From the NCBI GenBank assembly GCA_021927905.1, contig BLLK01000038.1, positions 1,488,001 through 1,552,000 of the forward strand: 64,000 bases of DNA, given 5' to 3'. The DNA comes from Chaetoceros tenuissimus (taxonomy: Eukaryota > Bacillariophyta > Thalassiosirophyceae > Chaetocerotales > Chaetocerotaceae). Below the pieces are notes generated by a model that worked only from the letters and a program-made list of their open reading frames with translations, did not search any database and was not told the origin of the DNA. This document shows positions 58,243-64,000 of the stretch, piece after piece (the stretch's first letter is position 1; every line of letters starts with the position of its first letter). The translations under genes were made by a program, and so were the position numbers.

Positions 58243-61037
58243 CTATTTCCTTACATCGTTTTTGCCAAGCCAGTCACAGTCTCTTGTACCAACATTCATC
58301 GTTTCGAAAGTGAATTGTGGATTATCTACACAGTCATAGTACTTGCATTGGTCGCGAAATCTCCCACATACAGAGTTGCATTTTATTTCGCCTAGAACTT
58401 GGTCTTTGCATCTTGATTTGTCTTTCCTGAAGTAATTACAAGTCACCTTCGATCCTGCATCAGGTCCGTATGTAAGAAGAAATCGATCTTCTATATTAAG
58501 AGGACAAAATCCAATTCTCCTCAGATCTTTAGACATCTCAATTTTGATGTTTTCGTAGTTGTTCGATGCTTCACGTAGAAGGTTTCTATTTTCCTTCACA
58601 TCTGTGTTAAGATCGAACAGATACTCCTCAATTGTTTCACCATATTCAACGACATATTTGAAGTTACCCCAACGCAGAGCAAAAGATGGTGACTTCCAAA
58701 GCCATATCCCAAAGAACTCCCTTTTGCTATCGACAGCCTCAGACAAAGCATGATCTGCAAAACTTATCGAGTCTTGAGCAGATCCATCCGGAATATCAAA
58801 CCCTACAATATCTGCAAGAGTCGCATAGATATCATTCAGACCTACTAAGCCTGTTCTCTTTTCACCTGCATCTAATACTCCATCATATCGCATGATCATA
58901 GGTATGGTATGTCCACCTTCCCACACAGAGCCCTTGCCACCACGAAAATGACGGTCAGAGAAATTTGTATGATTCACATTTTTGAGTCCACCATTGTCGC
59001 TTGCAAAGATGACTAATGTATTATCCATCAAGCCTCTATCTTCCACAGATGATATCATTGATCCGATGACTAGATCTAGCTCATACAACATATCTAGATG
59101 AGGATGACCGAATGTTCCAGCAACAGGTGTACCATCGAGATAGAACTTGGCTGGCGAGTGAGGTACATGTACTTGACCAAGACCCACATACAAGAAGAAA
59201 GGATCTGATGTATCATGACTTTCTAGGAAGTTGTCCACTTCCTTGACAAGTTTTGTGTTGTATTCTGTAGAGTCCCAGTTCGGATCGCCTTCACCAGGCT
59301 TGGCAATGATTGACTCGCCGTTATCATTGACTGTAGCGTGAGATCCTTTCTCCCAGAACTTGATGTCGTCTATATCGGTTTGCAAATAGCCATTGCGAAA
59401 AAACGAGTACGGTGGGTTCTGGATCCCTGATGTCGTATAGAATGACTCATCAAATCCAATATCGTTAGGTCCATCTTCCATAGGCTTCTTCCAATCAATA
59501 TTGCAACATGAAAGAGGACGTGTCTTATCCCCGCTGTATGTTCCTCCAGATGGTACTCCACCTCCCAAATGCCATTTGCCGTACATACCAGTATGATAAT
59601 TGAATTGATCCTTGAGTACTTCTGCAATGCTTTTCTGATTATTTAGAAACTGGTTTCGATTCGACGACAAATTCCATGAACCTTGTTTATCGAATCCTCT
59701 GTGGGGGTAGTTGCCAGACAAGAGCATGTATCTACTTAGTGCACACAATGGTGAAGCGTGGGCATCCATGAACATGACGCCTTGAGACTGGAGTTTTTGT
59801 ATATTATGCATAGGTACAATGTTGTCGCCCCAGTAAGGGATATCAGAAGTTCCTACATCATCAGCGAGGAGAATGAGGATATTAGGTTTCCCATTCTTAG
59901 GTTTAGGTACAGTCGGATTTTGTGAAGGTGGTGATGTTAGAGAGATAGACGGCTTGTCACTGCTAAAAGAAGGCAATGTGCTTGGAAGAGCTGAAGGATC
60001 TGAAGACGGTGACTCACTACTCATTGACGGAGCTTCCGAAGGAATTAATGTCGGAGAGATTGACGCAGCTTCCGAAGGAATTGATGTCGGAGAGATTGAC
60101 GGAGCTTCCGAAGGAATTGATGTCGGAGAGATTGACGCAGCTTCCGAAGGAATTGATGTCGGAGAGATTGACGGAGCTTCCGAAGGAATTGATGTCGGAG
60201 AGATAGACGGCTTGTTACTGCTGAAAGAAGGCAATACACTTGGACTGAAACTTGGGTCAGAAGATGGCAGATGAGTTGGTGGTAGACTTGGATTTAATGT
60301 TTTCATCACAGTTGGAGTTTTGGTTGATAAAAGTGTGTTTGACGGTGCCTTCGTGCTGAAATGTGGAGAAGAGGAAGGAAACTTGGTAGATTTTTCGTTT
60401 GCAAAAGGAGCTTTACTGGATGTTGGAAATTTTGTTGATGAAGATGGACTTGGGGCTTTAGTTGAAGATAGAGGAGACGTTGTTGTAAATCCTTCTAAAA
60501 GTCTCATTGCATCTTTAGGTGCATGTCGTTTTCTAGCAATTTTTCTTTCCACCTTTCTCTTTCCGACTTTCAAAGAGTGTCAAGACTTCTGACTTTTTAA
60601 TGCAATTAGAAAATAGAATTCATTCAATACTCACCACCGTGTTGAGTTTGGGATATGATCCGAGTTGCTAATTTATTACAAATTTCTTTGCATTCCATTT
60701 GTATCCATAAACCAGCACACCATTTGTTCTTTTCTTTATTCTGTTCTAACCAAGTACAATTATTTGATTTTGGCTGGGATTGTAAAAGCTCCATTTTCTC
60801 TTTTCTTTTACTACCACATTCAATAGGACATCTCATTAGAATTTCTTTAATAGAGCAAAACTGTTTCCTCTGGTCGAAAGGTTCTCCACTTAGATCTTTA
60901 CATGATTTCATTTTGTAGAGAACACTATCGCTTGTCAGTTTGACGTCCTCGTCATCTTTGCTATCGGTCTTCTTGGCCTTTGATCCGGTCGTCAACAAGA
61001 CAAGAAATACTACTATTCTTAAAGGCAAAACTCGCAT
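58243..61037 (-). CDS. Sulfatase-like protein with altered active-site motif and premature stop (module copy 3)
   Basis: Exons 60635-61037 and 58243-60566 (68-bp GT-AG intron, phase 1) give about 908 residues. The start MRVLPLRIVVFLVLL is a signal peptide. A Cys-rich domain follows (CKDLSGEPFDQRKQFCSIKE; NCTWLEQNKEKNKWCAG), then 200 residues of Ser/Pro/Thr-rich spacer with an imperfect ISPTSIPSEAPS repeat, then the sulfatase domain. LADDVG, GKWHLGG and FASDNGG are kept, but the signature reads LCALSRYMLLSG: the proline of CxPSR is leucine (CTA at 59737-59739). That proline is part of the recognition motif of formylglycine-generating enzyme, so activation is doubtful. The frame ends at TAG 58243-58245, where the paralog has Gln. 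It is either a degenerating enzyme or one kept for binding. Confidence 0.8.
60031..60210. repeat. 36-bp tandem repeat encoding ISPTSIPSEAPS
   Basis: Five units of 36 bases (GCTTCCGAAGGAATTGATGT on the plus strand). They alternate between two variants (Pro or Ala at one position), so the higher-order unit is 72 bases. It encodes the Ser/Pro-rich stalk of the sulfatase-like protein. Confidence 0.85.
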
Positions 61038-61657
61038 TGGATCTGGATAAAAGATCTTGTTGGTGCTTTTGATTCTATGTTGAATACCTATATAAGTGTC
61101 TGTGTGCTGCTTGGGTACAAAAGAACTTCTCTTCAGTTAGTTTTGTAGGCGCACTCATTTGTCATCTCAAATTCGCGAAGAGCTCAGTCTTATTTTAGAT
61201 TCTTCTTCGTAGTTTTCTGAGTTAGTCATACATAGAATAGGACAAAAAGACAAAAAAGTATTCTGTGGGAAGAGTATGTACGTACGTAGGACGAAGGAAT
61301 CGTTCTATAAGGCACCTACCATCTTGATTGCGCGCACCTCTCATTATTCTTCAGATTAATTGAGCACCTGTGTCTTTCACCAATTTTTTTTTAAACAACA
61401 GGATAATATTTGAATGGGAACTTCTCCGAAGATTTCTCCGAAGAAGAACTGAATAGACATAATGGAGAGAGTATGGTCTCCTTATAAGTTTGCCTCATTC
61501 AAAAAATTAAGTTTCGCTTGTCAGTTATCAGGTATTTGTGGTATTGACTTGAATTTCGTGAAAAAAATATTTGATGAAACCTTTTCTTTATTGGATAAAG
61601 TATGACCAAATAGAACCTCCATAAAGGTTAAGTTCAGTGATATACATTATTTCAAAT
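61038..61657. other. Intergenic, upstream of the third sulfatase
   Basis: It contains GTACGTACGTAGG near 61276 and an inverted match to 56311-56356 at about 61188-61236. No gene is supported. Confidence 0.4.
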
Positions 61658-64000
61658 TCATGCCGACTTCACTTTTTGGCGCAATGACATCATTTCATGG
61701 AACTTCGCGGCTGGCATTTGATTGTGTGCTCCATTCGAAACTAGTGATAGTAATTGAGCAAGATGGTATTCTTCTCTATTCTCTTCTATCCACTTCAATA
61801 CATCTTCCTGTGGGAAATAAAACACTTTAATATACATGTCCACATATTGCATTCCTCTCATATTTGTAATGGAAGGAGGTGGTACAAAATCTTTCTTCTT
61901 GCCAAATGTTTCAATGAATCTCTCTGTAATTGCCCTTTTGTTGATATTGGATGAAAAACTTGCTAGATCAATACTCATGAGGGCTCTTCCTTCTGTAGAG
62001 CAGTTATGAATCTTTGCGAATCCTTCCAACAGAGCCAAGTATCCACTTTCTAACACGTGTTTCCAAACATCATGAAGAATTCCTTCTGATGCTGCTAGTG
62101 ATGACGTTGACAAATGATCCCACAGAGTTAGATATCTGTCTGAAAGTTGATCAATATATGTATTACAATGTTCTTTAATCTTTGAACCAGCCCAGACGTC
62201 ACCCAATGCAACAATCTTTTGAAAGGATAGAAGTGAGAAATGTAATTATAAAAGGAAAAAATGGACTAAACCATAACTTACGTTCGCAACAATTTTTCGG
62301 CTCATGATAGCTCTGCTTCCACATATTTGCATAGATTTCAGGTGTATGGTATTGATAGCTCCGATGAGTTGCTTGTAGTATTTTATGATTGGCGAGTTCT
62401 TCTTATTTACTGACCCAGAATTCATTTTTAAAATACATGCTTCTAGCAAACATGTCACGAAAAGGCAACTTGAAGAAGCGGCAAATAACTTTTCCATACA
62501 CTTTGCAGTATATAGATTCTCATCTCTTCTTGAAAGATCGTCATGAAATAGAACCCAAGACTCAACTTGTTCGAGACTTATCCATGAAGCTAAGGATGCT
62601 TGTCCTCTAGTAATAAATCTATTTGCCTTTGCAATGTCATCTTCCTCGGAGAGATGTGGAGCGTTAATATCAGCAACACAGTACTTAGTTACAAGCATGT
62701 TCATGAAACGTTTCAAGACAGGATCTAATTGCGAATTAGATGAATTCCTTGGCATACCAAACGAGTTGCTTCTATTGAAGTTTCTGAAACCACTTTGAGG
62801 GGGAGGTATGTCTCGAGGGAAACGATCTATCAAAATATGGTCTGACCTCTTGTTAGTACCAAGCAGGATAGATTCGTTTCCTCCCGTTCCAGAACACAAG
62901 CGAAAAACGGTAAGGAAATAGAGGTCATAAAGGTTGCATATCACAGTCACTATTTGAGATGTGGCAATTGGAAGCTTTGTATTGATGTCTAGAAGCCTTA
63001 TGCTCCATCTAGCCAAGCCATTTAGTGCTGTTTTTGTTGCCAGCGCAATTTCGTTCTTTGATGAGTAAGACAAGACTTTATCAAATAGAGTTTTCCGCTC
63101 ATCTATGATACCATCTAAAGTAAGGGTCAAATCTAAGCTAGTTAGATTGTCAGATTTTTCCTTTGCACCGTCTATCTCTACTAAAGCAAACGGATTTTGA
63201 CCCTCCTCAAAGAATGACTCCAAAGTTTTTGTCGGTTGAGAGTTGTAATTATTGTACCAAGCTTGTCGACAATTTTCTCTTGCTACTAATGTGCAGGTGG
63301 ATTGCTGCACTCCAAGAAGAAAGTTGTTGATAGACTTGATCACTTGGGTCTGTGACTCGTCGTCATCATCATTTTCGATAAAATCTATGGGTAGTAAATC
63401 CCATGTCTCACTAGCCATCATGGTTCCAATTTCGGTCATGGCTTCTTCATGCGCACCACTGATATATTTTTCACATAGTCTTCCAAAGGATTTTTTGAGG
63501 CTGCATTCATTCTTGCTTTCAGAAAGAAACGATATAGCCAAGTCTCTATCTCCCTCTTGAACAAAGCTCCTACCAATAGTCAAGAACTGCTCGCATAGTT
63601 TGTAAATATCAGACAAGGACTCCAAGTCCTGTCTCCAAGTCAAACTCCAGTCTTCTTCTTCTTTATCTTCGGTGGAAGTGAAAATAGTTTCTAGAAACTG
63701 TACCAGAACTGATTTACAATGCAACCACAATGCGCGTTTGTTGCTACTTATCGATATCGCAAGTTCTTCAAACTTTTCTTGGTCATCACTAACATCATTG
63801 TCTTGAGGACCAGATATACTATGAGGTATCCTAGGAATATCAGTGTCACTATCGCTATGATTCCGAAGATGTTGGATAGGAGATGAAGTCCGGCTACAAT
63901 TGGATGCGGAAGTTGACTTTGTGTGGTCATCCTTTGTACAATCCAAATCATCACATGTAGCCACAAGGCTACACGATTCAGATTCTTCATCTGCCGTGTT
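61658..64000 (-). CDS. VPS50: VPS50 (syndetin/CCDC132) homolog, C-terminal part (5' end outside window)
   Basis: Exons 62282-64000 and 61658-62215 are joined over a 66-bp GT-AG intron (62216-62281) in phase 0. The frame is open to the window edge, so the N-terminal vesicle-tethering domain lies beyond it. The residues shown, about 758, are mostly alpha-helical. The C-terminal block (VALGDVWAGSKIKEHCN ... YVDMYIKVFYFPQEDVLKWI, then HLAQLLSLVSNGA) matches the DUF2451 domain of VPS50. That protein is the EARP-specific subunit which, with VPS51-53, tethers vesicles at recycling endosomes. The family assignment rests on this C-terminal region; the upstream part has only a coiled-coil-like character with acidic loops (SDSDTDIPR, ENDDDDESQ). 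Confidence 0.75.

Noticed and set aside
60045-60239. Repeat-encoded frames across the Ser/Pro stalk
   Set aside because: The 36-bp repeat leaves several frames open; only the frame continuous with the signal peptide and sulfatase domain is credible.

Overview
This window is nuclear DNA from a photosynthetic stramenopile, almost certainly a diatom; an AT-rich, Chaetoceros-like genome fits, but the species cannot be fixed from the sequence. The evidence is a fucoxanthin-chlorophyll (FCP) antenna gene with a typical diatom AFAP plastid-targeting start, many short GT-AG introns (about 65-110 bp), eukaryotic families (VPS50, MCTS1, tristetraprolin-type CCCH, MYND, class 3 lipase) and diatom-style F-box, ankyrin and BspA-type leucine-rich proteins.

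Region 1 (1-24.5 kb) starts with the 3' end of an FLVCR-like transporter and is then dominated by a cluster of related F-box genes. There are six of subfamily A (781-1901, 7492-8628, 15464-16615, 16975-18093, 20694-21815, 22312-23465) and three of subfamily B (2955-4055, a remnant near 4384-4530, 13948-15089). Four of the nine are broken by frameshifts, a 38-bp tandem duplication or decay. Five subfamily A genes share a conserved upstream block of about 100 bp. Interspersed are a double-MYND-finger gene with a duplicated exon, a two-finger CCCH protein, an F-box/ankyrin gene with one in-frame TGA, a BspA-type LRR protein, and a 766-bp element bounded by perfect 79-bp inverted repeats.

Region 2 (24.5-37.6 kb) holds mostly single-copy genes: a 7-TM receptor-like protein, a 265-bp hAT-type MITE with an 8-bp target duplication, several conserved hypotheticals, a HAD phosphatase, a plastid-targeted CCB-like protein, and a five-exon gene fusing a GHKL/Hsp90-like ATPase domain to a DUF2009/UPF0652 domain.

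Region 3 (37.6-46.8 kb) has three tandem paralogs of an ankyrin-like family. Each has a perfect TGACGTCA (CRE/bZIP-type) site 137-223 bp upstream of its start codon and repeated 3' flanks; an unrelated membrane protein lies among them. MCTS1/TMA20 and the FCP gene follow, divergently arranged.

Region 4 (46.8-61.1 kb) contains a 2OG-Fe(II) oxygenase, a thylakoid-lumen-type protein, and three copies of a [lumenal-protein 3' end + convergent sulfatase] module. In copy 1 the lumenal gene is intact and the sulfatase is a remnant. In copy 2 the sulfatase is intact and the lumenal gene is a scrap. In copy 3 the sulfatase has a CxPSR-to-CALSR change and a premature stop. An FkbM-type methyltransferase, a class 3 lipase and a flavin amine oxidase sit between the copies. 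The window ends in the 3' part of VPS50 (syndetin).

Gene models were assembled by hand from reading frames, GT/AG signals and phase, without transcripts. Frameshifts and stops called here could in part be sequencing or assembly errors.
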